NCBI GenBank assembly: GCA_930367215.1
Contig: OV884059.1
Coordinates: 149,418,511 to 149,482,510 of the forward strand
Direction of reading: 5' to 3'
From: Pollenia angustigena
Taxonomy: Eukaryota > Arthropoda > Insecta > Diptera > Polleniidae
Length of the DNA: 64,000 nt
The position numbers and the translations under genes were made by a program. The notes under the pieces were generated by a model. That model searched no databases and was not told the DNA's origin. It saw only the letters and a list, made by a program, of their open reading frames with translations. Positions within the stretch are counted from its first letter, which is position 1, and every line of letters begins with the position of its first letter. Positions 23,414-34,089 of this stretch are shown one piece after another.

Positions 23414-23997
23414 TAAGGGAACCGGTGGCAAATTCATAAAAAGCCATTTTGACACTGTCAAAAAACCAGCCCAAAAAATAAACAAATAACAAGGTGAATT
23501 TGTTATTTGTTTAAAATTTGTACTACCTAGTTTTTGAAAGTGTAAAGTTGTCGACGTCGCACATTGGTTGAAGTTCATAGAACGAGCGGCAAATAAAAAG
23601 AAGTTGTCGAAGGATAGTAAAACTTGGCACATAGGCATTTTCATTTGAATCAAAAAATAAATGGAAAATCAAAATGATCCGCCCACTTTTACGCCCCCCT
23701 CCCATACAAAGTAAAAATAAAATTTTGACCTACGGCATTGTTTTTTGGCTACCTAGCATTTTTTAAAACTCAATCATTTGTGTGAAATTTTTAAAATATC
23801 CGCCCACTTCCCATACAACTTGTATTGAAAAAGTAGCATAACTGCTATGATTTTTAATGTATCAACTCAATTTTCACAAAAAATAAATATGATTGTAGAA
23901 TGGGCTCCTGAAAATATATACGTGATCCCCACTTTTACGCCCACCTCCCATAGAAAAAACATGAATACGTTATTTAACACAGTCTTTTAATAAATTT
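23414..23997. repeat. Imperfect repeats of a CCGCCCACTT...CCTCCCATA segment
   Basis: Three related segments at about 23679, 23811 and 23928 (spacing about 115-130) share CCACTTTTACGCCC and CCTCCCATA followed by AT-rich sequence. Probably part of an unidentified TE. The minus-strand open frames across 23315-23705 have no recognisable motif. Confidence 0.4.
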
Positions 23998-24192
23998 TTA
24001 AACATCATTATCGTATTCCAATTTTTTGATTTGCAGCTTTGAAGACAACAAAAAATTATGCATTACGCCTTCATTAGTGACTACACGTCCAATTCTTCGC
24101 GAATGATGTAATCTATAGGCTCTATAGTCTTTACTCCTCGCTTCCTGAGCTTCCTCGGACAGCATACCTGATACAAATAAATTCAAATTCAA
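23998..24192 (-). pseudogene. Short unrecognised peptide, possibly TE-derived
   Basis: A 64-codon minus-strand frame containing SEEAQEARSKDYRAYRLHHS and RVVTNEGVMHNFLLSS. The composition is unlike a random AT-rich frame (many E, R and K in a regular pattern). It resembles C-terminal segments I associate with uncharacterised, TE-linked insect proteins, but I cannot name the family. It has no start context or neighbouring exon I can support. Confidence 0.3.
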
Positions 24193-24429
24193 TTGAAGCT
24201 TATACTTTTTTCAACAATGAAATAAATAACAATTAACACTATTGACTAGTACCTAAGTATCTATATTACATTATGTAATAATTTTGAACGAAAATTCATG
24301 TTTTGTTACTTTATCATTTTTTAGTTTTTACTGCTATTTTGGAAGGAGCAGGTACATAGGAGCAGCTGAATTTTTTTTAACTTTCAGCTGAGACTTCAAG
24401 ATTAATGATTTTATATAGTTATGTATATA

Positions 24430-24800
24430 CTAATGTTGGGAAACTATCGATAGAATATCGATATTATCGATAGTCTTAAAATATTGAAAATATCGATAGG
24501 AAAAATATAAATATCGATATTTTTATTATTTAAAATACAGCTATGAAGACATCTAACACCAGCTATAGACACACAGTTTTTTGCGCAAATTTTTACATGC
24601 TATTATTAATTCGCGCTGAATTACAGCAATGAATACAAACAACAAGGATAAGTTAGCTAGATTAATTACCTTTTTGGGTGTAGAATTTAGAACATTTTTT
24701 AAAGTTGCAATGGAATATCTTATAGTTCTTATAGTTCCTTCAGAAAGGTACTTATCAATTTTTAAAAAACTGCCATCTAAAATAACGTGCGTATATACTA
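24430..24800 (+). mobile_element. Possible hAT remnant with C-terminal transposase piece
   Basis: TGTTGGGAAACTATCGATAG at about 24433 resembles a hAT terminus, and ATCGATA repeats follow it. A plus-strand frame at 24629-24841 contains MEYLIVLIVPSERYLSIFKK, similar to the hAT dimerisation signature (L..P..S.PSER.FS). At 24800 another terminus-like sequence (TAGGGTATTCATTCGGTTAA) begins. No matching partners were found, so the boundaries are approximate. Confidence 0.4.
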
Positions 24801-25015
24801 GGGTATTCATTCGGTTAACCGTCAACCGGTTAACCGATTAAGTACTACCCGATTAACTGATCGGTTAATTTTAAATTAATTTTATTTTCCTATTTTGGAC
24901 TTTTAAGAAACTAAATTTTTGATAGGTACCTATTTGAAAAACGAGCAAAAGAAGCTAAAACTTCCATTTACATGGTTTTATTTTTAGATATTTTTTGAAA
25001 TAATGTAGGTATGTA

Positions 25016-25537
25016 CATTATTTTCGGTTAATTGAGCCCCACTTAATTGTGTTTCCCGTTTTATTGCACTTAAAATCATGTAACGAAATCATTCAGTATA
25101 ACTGTCTATGTAAAAATATCCGTTTAATTGAGTTCCGTTTAATTGCGTCACCCGCATAATTATTTCGCAAAATAAGACCGCATTGCGAAAAACAAGAGCA
25201 AATGTTTCGGTTAATTGTTTCCGTCTACTTAATGTGTTTTTGCTCCACAAACGTAAAAAAATTATTTTGCGGCAAGAAAGATTGTACGATGATCGTACCT
25301 GATTTTTACTTTGTTTTAAATAACCTTAACCATTTTTTAACTTATTAAATTAAGAAATGAGTTTTATTTTCTTTCTACACATGGGCGTTTCGCATTATCG
25401 CACATCTTGCTCAATTAAGCGATTTTCGTTTTAATTGCGTCGGCGATTCAATTAACCGAGTACTGCTTAATTGAGTTCCCGTTTAATTGCGTCAAAAGTC
25501 GTGCATTTTTAGAAACTCAATTAAGCGGAAATAACTG
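25016..25537. mobile_element. pogo/Tigger-like non-autonomous element, copy 1
   Basis: A 522-bp element flanked by TA. The right end reads AACTCAATTAAGCGGAAATAACTG, i.e. a reversed CAGTTATTTCCGCTTAATTG start (split here for length). The left end is CATTATTTTCGGTTAATTG. A CAGT start with CCGCTTAA and a TA duplication is typical of pogo/Tigger elements. TTAATTG(A/C)GT repeats are strewn near both ends. It matches the copy at 58732-59254 over its whole length. No transposase. Confidence 0.7.
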
Positions 25538-25775
25538 TACCTATAATTTTTTTATATCAATTAAAACAAATGACGTTTAAAGTTAATTTGACGATTTTTT
25601 TATGCAAAATTTGCGACTTTTGACACATTTTATCTAGCAGCTATTCATAAAGGTATAAATTCGCCTTTGTTTTGATAAAATAATTTTTGTGCGTTTTTAT
25701 TCCTATTTGACTCAAGTTTAAAACGACCCCAAACATGTTTCTAATACTAATATTTTGATTCTATTTAGTAGGTAC

Positions 25776-25994
25776 CAAAGTATATTTATTCCAAGTACAT
25801 GCAAGTCTACAACAAATCAACAATTAAAAAAACAACATTCATTTTGTTTGTGTAAAAACTCTTGATACTGTCAAACAGCAATACATAAACAATAAAAAAA
25901 AAAAAATCATGGCGCACTAAAAATGTAAGCAAATTTTGACACTATCGAGATGAACAGCTGATCACTTGCATGTACTTGGTGTAAATATACTTTG
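25776..25994. mobile_element. hAT-like MITE (CAAAGTATATTTA ends), copy 1
   Basis: A 219-bp element with a perfect 8-bp duplication GTAGGTAC at 25768-25775 and 25995-26002. Ends CAAAGTATATTTATTCCAAG and reversed CAAAGTATATTTACACCAAG continue as TACATGCAAGT. The copy at 61220-61374 is inverted and internally shortened. The element at 57143-57370 has related ends. Confidence 0.85.
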
Positions 25995-26011
25995 GTAGGT
26001 ACGTATATTTT

Positions 26012-27427
26012 TATACCCTCCACCACAATTAGTTGTGAAGAGGGTATATTCAGTTTGTCATTCCGTGTGAAACTTTTTTACTATTCATCTCAGACCCTAT
26101 AAAGTATATATATTCTGGGTCCTTGAGTAATTTTAAGTCGATTTAGCCATGTCCGTCTGTCTGTCTGTCTGTCCGTCTGTTGAAAACACGCTCACTTTCG
26201 AAAAACTCAAAAGAAATCAACAAACTTGGTGTCAAATTGCTTGTAGTTATCCTAAGCAGTTTGGGATTGAAATTCAGCAAAATCGGTTCAATAGAATCTG
26301 AGCTATGAATCAAAATGTGGAACCACCACCTAAAAAAAATTGATAATTTTGTTACAAAAACTAACATAAATGGTGGAAAAATGCACAGAATGATATAAGA
26401 TTTTGCAACAATTCGTTTTATTCAACTGGAAATCACGCTGTGAAATTTCGTGAAGATCCGTCAATAATTTACCCAGGCCCCATATAAGCCCTACTCCCGG
26501 AAAACAGTATATTAAGCCTTAAACCCTAACTAACAATCCCATCATTACAAATTTTGGCAAGTCACAGTTACATTGGACTGGAAATTAAACTGCTAAGTTT
26601 CGTGAAGATCGGTCCATAATTTACCATAGGCCCCATATAAAACCTACTTCCGGAAAACAACTTAGTACGCCTAAAAACGTAAAAAATAATGCTATCATAA
26701 CAAAATTTGGTACATCAAAGTTTTATAGAACTAAAAATAAATCTTTGGAATTTCGTGAAGATCGGTTCATAATTTACCATAGGCCCCATATAAACTTTAC
26801 TCCCGGAAAACAACTTAGTACGCCTAAAAACGTAAAAAGTAACGCTAGCGTAACAAAATTTGGTACGTCACATTTTTTTAGGACTAGAAATAACACTGTG
26901 AAATTTCGTGACGATCGGTCCATAATTTACCTTAGGGCCCATATAAACTCTTCTACCGGAAAACAGTTTAGTACGCCTAAAACCGTAAAAAATAATGCAA
27001 TTATAACAAATTTTGGTTCGTCACAGTTTAAAAGGACTATAAATGATACTCTGAAATTTCGTGAAGATCGGTACATAATTTACCCTAGGCCCCATAGAAA
27101 CCCTACTCCCGGAAACCGGTTTAGTACACCTAAAACCATAATTAATAATGCTATCATAACAGAAATTGGTACGTCACAGTTTTAAAGGACTAGAAATAAC
27201 ACTGTCAAATTTCGTGAAGATCGGTACATAATTTACACTAGGCCCCATTGAAACCCAACTCCCGGAAAACAGTTTAGTACACCTAAAACCATAATTAATA
27301 ACAACTCGTCACAGTATAAGATAATAATAACAAATAGACATCATACAGATATTACTCCTTAAACATTCGAACTGTCGGTGGAGGGTATCAAAGATTCGGC
27401 ACAGCCGAATATAGCACTCTAACTTGT
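26012..27427 (+). mobile_element. DINE-1/Helentron-like element, copy 2
   Basis: Opens TATACCCTCCACCACAATTA, then GGGTATATTCAG, CCCTATAAAGTATATATA and AGCCATGTCCGTCTG with a GTCTGTCT microsatellite at about 26152-26178. It closes with GGGTATCAAAGATTCGG, the CACAG loop, CCGAAT and CTAACTTGTTTT. Non-autonomous. It starts 10 bases after the target duplication of the hAT MITE to its left. Confidence 0.87.
26451..27270 (+). repeat. 153-bp tandem array inside DINE copy 2
   Basis: TGAAGATC (or one-base variants) recurs at 26451, 26603, 26756, 26909, 27062 and 27215: spacings 152, 153, 153, 153, 153. One frame stays open across three units (26745-27185), giving a 51-residue repeat peptide (FREDR.IIY.RPHINPTPGK type). 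Confidence 0.95.
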
Positions 27428-27726
27428 TTTTTTTAAATTATCAATTTTAAAAAAAAAAAAAAAATTGCAAAACAACATTAACAATTGTGACTATTTTCTT
27501 AAAAAATAAATGAAATCTAGATCTTTGTTGAAGACTAAAAGAAAAAAAAAAAAGAAAAAATTTTAAATTCGGCATTTTTATTTGGGACTGAGTTCACAGA
27601 AACTCTTGGAGACTGCATCTTCACAATAAATAAGGGGCGAAATAGAACTTAAATTACCAAGTCCAAAAAACGTGTTTATTTTTCATTAACCAATAAAATC
27701 TAATAAAAAGTGGTACATAACTGGCA

Positions 27727-27929
27727 TCTATCATACCTATATATTATTTCTAAAGCACTTTTTTTTGTCGGTTGCAAATATCTCCCATACCACCGCATCA
27801 AATTTAATGAATGATATCTCATTTTAAAGCTTATTTCTAACACTAATGACGAAAAATAATTAGAAATTGAAAAATTAATATTTTCATTGATAAAAATTAC
27901 GGTGCGAAATAGTCGCACGGGTCATCTAG
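27727..27929 (+). mobile_element. Small non-autonomous Helitron, copy 1
   Basis: The right end has a GTGCGAAATAGTCGCAC hairpin, a short spacer and CTAG at 27926-27929, followed by T. This is the canonical Helitron 3' end, inserted between A and T. The left end is less certain: A then TC at 27727, or slightly further right where similarity to the other copies begins (TATATTATTTCTAAAGCAC). Copies at 59300-59453 (truncated) and 59840-60026. No coding content. Confidence 0.75.
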
Positions 27930-28689
27930 TTTTATCTTAAAAGGCATTTTTAATAAACAATTGCCTTTAAGAATATAATCGACGAATATGCCCCGATAAA
28001 TGCCGAAGCTAACCCGGTATGGGACACATTCAGCGAAAATTGCTTTTTTACTAATTCTCAAAGAAAAAAACATCAGTACATATTCATCAAATTTTGTACC
28101 AATATTTTAATTTATTTTATTTACTCATGGTACATAATGCAAATAGCCAATTGGCCAATAAAATATATTACAAGTAATTTCATAACTATGAGGTAAGAAA
28201 TAATTCAATATACTATATACATATGTATGTATATAAAAAATAAGTACAACTACCTATGAGATTTCATTATTTAAAATAAACCTATGCCAACGTCATGACA
28301 ACCCAACCGACTCCTACTCATAGCGAGTAAATTTAAGCAGGATAAAAACAAGAGAGTGAAAACCCCCAAAAATTATCAGTGATTACACACAAAGATTACG
28401 CTTAAAGACTGCAAAAGACATGGCGAAAGAGCGTTGATTTCTAGGCAAAAAATTACATAACCGTGCCGCACGTATGAAAAAATTTTTCATAAACCGTGTT
28501 ATAAATACGTGGTAGGTATAACGATTTGAGGATTTCTAACACAAATGTTAAAAGATATCATTCGCACAAAACCCGGGGGACTTTGAGTCTTTATAATATT
28601 AAAAAGATAAATTAATAATCGAAACTTTAAATAGTTTTCAAAAGAGAGATTCAGAAAACTTTTTACGTAACCGGACAAATGCGCCCTCA
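27930..28689. other. Unassigned sequence
   Basis: No gene, TE end or RNA recognised. It could include the 3' untranslated region of the retrotransposon fragment to its right. Confidence 0.35.
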
Positions 28690-29105
28690 GCCTAAGTCTA
28701 TAAACAAATCTAACAATACGGTGGACAATATGCTTTATTTTCCTTCAGCTGCTTAAGTTACAACCTGATTAAACTTCAATACAATAATTCACTTGAGACA
28801 TAAGCAAAGCATGTGCAATTGACTTTCTAACACTCAAAGAAAGAAACAAAGTTTAACAGACTCTAGAACAAATATTATCGATATGAGTCCCAAAGGATAA
28901 TTTACATCCAAAATTGCTCCAAGACACCTTAGTTGGTTTACAAATTCAATCACAGACCCACGTTATTATATGTTCAATGCAATCGCGTATGAACTATTTG
29001 ACTTAAAAATAAGAGCTTTAGTTTTCTCAGGATTAACTTTAAGATCATTTAAATCTATCCAATCCATAAGGTTACCTAAGTCATAATTAATTTTTGCCAG
29101 CAACG
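28690..29105 (-). pseudogene. Non-LTR reverse transcriptase relic (lineage 2)
   Basis: Minus-strand reading from about 29105 gives LLAKINYDLGNLMDWIDLND followed by LKVNPEKTKALIFKS. That is the conserved RT segment after the YADD box (N.DL..I..W...N.L.LNP.KTKA). Weaker downstream pieces (SVIEF...LGAILDV) follow with frame changes. No stop-free domain remains. Confidence 0.75.
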
Positions 29106-29376
29106 AATCCGTTTTAATTTTTTATTATATTTGTTATTATTCAATATCCAAGGACAACAACAAGCGATACAATTCTTAAATCTGCTGTATACCTTCTTAA
29201 ATTCAGAGCTTCAAAAAAAGTGCCCCAGTCTCGCCTAACACCTCTCAAACTACATGTAAAAGTTGGAGTCCGGGAGCTGATTGAATTTATCTGTAAGACA
29301 AACAAACGGCAAACAACAAATTGGTAGATGTGTGCCGCTTAGTTTTTCGGCAGAATAGAAACAAATGAGGCACTAA

Positions 29377-29524
29377 GAAAACCAAATTACTTACATGTGC
29401 AATTTTTCGTTGGGAAAAAGGATAATCGCCTAATGAGAAAACTGCCATGAGAAAGCCAAATTTCTTTAATGTGCAGTTTTCGTTAGAAAAAAAAAATAAT
29501 CGTCCAATGAGAAAACGGCCATGA
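29377..29524. repeat. Tandem duplication, 74-bp unit
   Basis: Two diverged 74-bp copies (29377-29450 and 29451-29524), each starting GAAA(A/G)CCAAATT and ending CAATGAGAAAAC(G/T)GCCATGA in slightly different form. Confidence 0.8.
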
Positions 29525-30198
29525 GTCGGATATATTATGCAAGCAAGTATGTACGCACTTGGTTGGACATTTTGGGAAAGCAAATACAGTATTGCCGTGT
29601 AAAAAAAATGTTCTTATAAAAATTTTTTGTACGTAGGTACATACCTACATACATATTTTTATTATTGGCAAAATATTTCTTGTATTAGGTTATTCTTTTA
29701 AAAAGTTTTCTTATACAGAATACTTGTGATATTGACACATATGTGACGCGAAAAATAGAAAGGGTCCTAAGGGTTTTGCCATTTTAAAGATTTAAATACG
29801 TGTATCTTTGGTGTACCGTCACTGAGCGTGTTGGTATTGGTCTCATTTGAAAGCGACACATCTCAACCTTGTTGGTCAACCTTGAAAACGCGCGTAGGTC
29901 GTCCCTACCTCTTGTTTTGTGTAGTTGGTTTTTACTGTTCCCTTTACCTTACTGGTCCCTTTCTCTATGCGCTGTCACATATGGAAAAAGACACGGTGCT
30001 TTTGAAATATCTTCTTAAAATCGAAGTTTTCTTATATGATATGTTCTTATATCAATAATCCATTATATGGAAATTTGTTTTTATGCAATTTATTAAAATT
30101 GTCGCCAGTGTACTTAGAAAGGTAGGTATAAAGTTCACACTTCGCATCTCCACACAGAGAAATTTTGAATCCATTGGGAATCTCTTTATTAAGGTACA
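29525..30198. other. Unassigned sequence
   Basis: No gene recognised. An open frame at 29828-30058 shows no known motif. Confidence 0.35.
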
Positions 30199-32803
30199 TC
30201 TATATATAAATAATTTCGTTATTTGTCCGGATGTATGTCCGGTTCTCTTTCCGCGGCTTTCTGAAGCCGTCTGACGTCGTAGAAATATGAAATTTGGCAT
30301 ACGTAAAGCTCATTTGCTCCACTGATGCAAGACGGAGCCCGATTTTTTATTTTCGGTCTGTGGGCGGTGGGCGTGGTCATTGAATAAATCATTCACTTTT
30401 TCTTATATTTTTTACAGGAAACTTTTGCGTTTTCCTAATATTTTTTTTATATTTAAAGCGCTCTGTCTGAGAAAGATCATAGCATTGTCAGATTACTAAT
30501 TTTCGGTCTCCGGGCTGTACATGTGGCTTATTTCATCATAAAACCCTCAATTTTGCATTATGTATTTTTTAAAAATTTTCGATATTACAGCATAAAATTT
30601 GTTATACTGAAAGTACTTTCTCTGCCAGAAATCATAGTGGAATCAGATTTTAATACTGCTGATGAAAAGTAGAGATAATCTTATTGTATCACATACAATA
30701 CATAATTACATACAAAAATATTGGGTTTTTGTTTTGATTTTCAAGATTTGTTTGTAAAGTGATTTAAAGACCAATCATATTCTAAGAGAAAGTAACTGTT
30801 TTTGACATTCATTTAAATTAAAAAATAATAATACTGAGTTATTGGAATTTATTCTTCATTGTGCCCATTTGAATTGGATCGAACTACATATTTACGGTGC
30901 GTTGCGCGTTTTTAAAATTATCATTAAAGGAAGAAATTATAACCACCTATTTGTAGTGAATTTACATATAAAATGTTATAAATATAAAGTTCTTTTTTTT
31001 ACAAAAATCAACTAATTAACTTAAGTCATTAATAATTTTGAAAGTCGCTCAAAGTCCTCTTTCACGTAGGTTTTATTTTGTTATGTACATCCAAAAAAAT
31101 TTTGTGCGAAATTTTACGAAAAACTTTCGTTGTCTATTATTTCGAAACACGTTTTTACGAATATTTCGTACGATGTATGTATGTCATTTTTCGTATAAAT
31201 AAGCAGATATTTTTTCGGTGTTTGGTATCAACTGTTTCATACGTTTACATTTTACTATTCTTCGATTTGGTGGATGGTTTATAACCAGCAATATGTAAAA
31301 CGCCGAGGATTTAAATCAGAGGCCGTAAATATATATAAGAGTATTCAATTGTTCGTTATTTTTTTCAACATTTTCCTATAAAAAACAAATTCCGTTAAGG
31401 GCATGGAAAGACCTCTCCCAGTGAATGATCTGCACCCGATTGCACCCCGCCGGCAGCGAAAGGCTAATGCAATAGCATAATTGAATTATTTAGAGGGGGC
31501 CGCACATATCATTCTCAGTTCAAGCTACCAGTACCATTGAAAGAAACATCAACTTCAAGTATGAGAGCAAATTCAGTGGATGCAAAGCAAATAAGAAAGG
31601 CTAGGTTAATCATTTGGGATGAGACAACAATGGCACCTAACTATGCATTTAATGCTATTGACAAGTTGCTTAAAACATTGATGAAAAATAACAAGCCTTT
31701 TGGAGGTAAAGTTGTGCTTCTTGGAGGAGATTTTCGCCAATGTTTACCAGTGGTACCACATGCTCACAGGACGGCCATTATCGAATCATGCATTAAGTTT
31801 TCTAATCTTTAGTCCAACTTTAAAATTTTACAACTTAAAGTCAATATTCGTGCAGTGGATAACATTTAAAGATATTGGCTTTTAAAAATGGGGAATGGTG
31901 AACTCAGTTCGGAATTTGGAGAGGACATTATTGCATTACCAAACGAAATGCTGGCTGAAAACTCAATCGTTAAAAATATCTTCGGTGAATGTTTAAAGCC
32001 GTCTGATGTAGAACAGTATTGTAAATTTGTCATTTTATGCCCTAAGAATGATGAAGTATGCCAAATTAATAAAGAAGTACTAAGTCTTTTAGAGGGTGAA
32101 TGTTTTACGTTTTTGAGCGTTGACACGGTGGAGAGCAATAGCATAGTTGAACGGGAAAATTATCCGCCGGAGTTTTTAAACAGTCTATCGCCATCGTAAA
32201 TGCCTCCTCATAAGTAGCAAGTCAAGGTGGGAGCCATTATCATGCTTCTGAGGAATTTAAACACTAAAAGAGGGCTATGCAATGGCACAAAACTGCAAGT
32301 TACACAATTGTCAAAGAATCTAATATGCGCAACTACATTAACCGGCACTGCAAAAGGCAATCCTGTATTTATTCCAAAAATTGATTTGGCGCCCATAAAT
32401 CCCAACCTACCATTTATTTTGCGTAGGAGACAGTTTCCTATAAGGTTGGCGTTTTCGATCACCATCAATAAAGCTCAAGGTCAAACGTTAGAGACAGGGG
32501 ATATATTTACCCAAACCAGTTTTTAGTCATGGGCAATTGTACGTTGCTTTCTCAAGAGTCAAAAAAAAGCGATGCATGTAGATGGAAAACAGGGTATGTT
32601 AAAACAGGGTTGCTCCTCAGTATTTAAAAAAAATTTTTTTTTTTTACTTATTGTTATTTTTTACTTATTGTTTCTTCTTATACCTATTAAATGTATTAAA
32701 ACATTGAATAATAATTTTTTGTTAAATTTCTTTAATGAGCGTTACTATGTTAGTTATTATCTAAAAGATTTTTATGCCTGGCAGGGACAGGCTTTGTGAC
32801 TAG
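30199..32803 (+). mobile_element. Helitron relic with both termini
   Basis: 5' end A|TCTATATATAAATAATTTCG at 30199. 3' end: hairpin GCCTGGCAGGGACAGGC (32776-32792), 7-base spacer, CTAG at 32800-32803, then T. TC...CTAG inserted between A and T with a subterminal hairpin is diagnostic for Helitrons. The 5' 200 bases (TTGTCCGGATGTATGTCCGG...) are typical Helitron leader. At about 2.6 kb it is shorter than autonomous animal Helitrons because the Rep (HUH nuclease) half is missing. Only a decayed helicase remains. Confidence 0.85.
31480..32575 (+). pseudogene. Helitron PIF1-like helicase pseudogene
   Basis: One frame carries most of the SF1B (PIF1-type) helicase: GRTYHSQFKLPVPL, LIIWDETTMAP (motif II), VVLLGGDFRQCLPVVP (motif III), then FVILCPKNDEV, IIMLLRNLNTKRGLCNGTKL, RRQFPIRLAFSITINKAQGQ (motif V region). 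After a frame change near 32500-32521, HGQLYVAFSRV (motif VI) follows. In-frame stops are at 31810, 31867, 32197 and 32215. The Walker A motif and the whole upstream Rep domain are absent. In a live element this enzyme unwinds DNA during rolling-circle-like transposition. This copy cannot. Confidence 0.92.
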
Positions 32804-33329
32804 TATGTACATACGTTAAGAAAAAAGCAAACAAATGTTAAAAGGTAAGAAAAACAAAAATGAAAAGACAGCCACTGTGCGTTGGTATTTTACTAAAACA
32901 GTAAGTGCTCATCACAAAAACTTAAATTTTTTCAAGAGTGTACCTTGAGACTTCACCTAAGAAGCCTCTAACAAGACATTTCCTTCTATATTTCTGGTAA
33001 AATACGGTAATGCCATTAAATGTGCTCAACTGGCTATCTCCTCAGTATCCTAAGACACCCTACAGATTTCTGTCGAAGCAGATATCCATATGAATGCAAT
33101 TTTTCAACTTATTGGGAAGTAGATTGCTGGAATTCAAATATAAATCAAGTGAATTTAAAGACCTCTTCAAGCCTTGAGTTACATTAAAATTCAATAGTAT
33201 GAAATTCCAGTCTCAAACGCTACTATACATCATATGTACTTATAATACCAATATAACTTGATCAAGCATGTAATTGCCATGGAAATACATAAATTTAAAT
33301 ATGGTATCTTGAGGAGTTTGGTGGTTAAT
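32804..33329. other. Unassigned sequence
   Basis: No gene recognised between the Helitron and the Tc1-like fragment. Confidence 0.35.
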
Positions 33330-33545
33330 TTACATTTTATTTTGAAGCAACTGAGCCGGTCCCATGTTCCTAAGATTTGCATCATTTATTTCTTGATTGG
33401 GCTTCTTCCAAACCTTGCGTATTCCGTCATTACCACACAAATTAAATTTACTCTCGTCCGTAAAAGTTACATAATTCTTGAATTCCATAGACTTATTGTA
33501 GCATGCATAGCATGATTTATATGCGTTCATTACCAGCAAGAATAT
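33330..33545 (-). pseudogene. Tc1-like transposase fragment
   Basis: Minus-strand translation YVTFTDESKFNLCGNDGIRK followed by VWKKPNQEINDANLRNM matches the segment of Tc1 transposases holding the first catalytic Asp (TDESKFNL...G.DG...VW). About 40 codons are recognisable. The second Asp and Glu are absent and no TIR was found. Confidence 0.8.
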
Positions 33546-34089
33546 TTTGAGTAATTTAAATTAAAAGAGATCACATTACAAACAATCAACACTAGTTGCA
33601 TTGTACAACGACTGTTGTGTTTACAGTAAGCTTAGCTGAGAATACACCGTCAAACTGTATTAACATCCACTGTAGACACTGTCTAACAGTCAACGCTTTT
33701 GGTGTTGTACAGTGATCATTATTTTATACTTTATAGATCCAATTTAAATAACGCTGTCCATCGCTACATTTCCCACTGTAAGTGAAAATGCTAAGAAAGC
33801 CTTAATTGCACTATAAATTAAGTTCAATTTTGTTAAAGAGATCAATCAATAAAACAAAGCTCAACCAGCAACATATTGTTTTTATTTATTTGTGGGTTTT
33901 AGCATAGTCAAGAAGTTTTTTCTTATTGAATTTGCTTATAGGTAGGTATACATATGTACATACATACTACTTTTTTCTGGGAACTCGGACATGTAAACCA
34001 GCTTTATAAAGCATACTGCTAACTGTGTTCACACAATATGTATTTTAATCAAACTTTATGTTTTTGTTGTTGTAACTCGACCTGAAAAA
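33546..34089. other. Unassigned sequence
   Basis: No gene recognised. A small TACATATGTACATACATAC tract lies at about 33950. Confidence 0.35.

Noticed and set aside
23315..23653. 112-codon minus-strand frame
   Set aside because: It runs through a MITE with TA-flanked inverted ends (23212-23413) and repeat-like DNA. No known domain.
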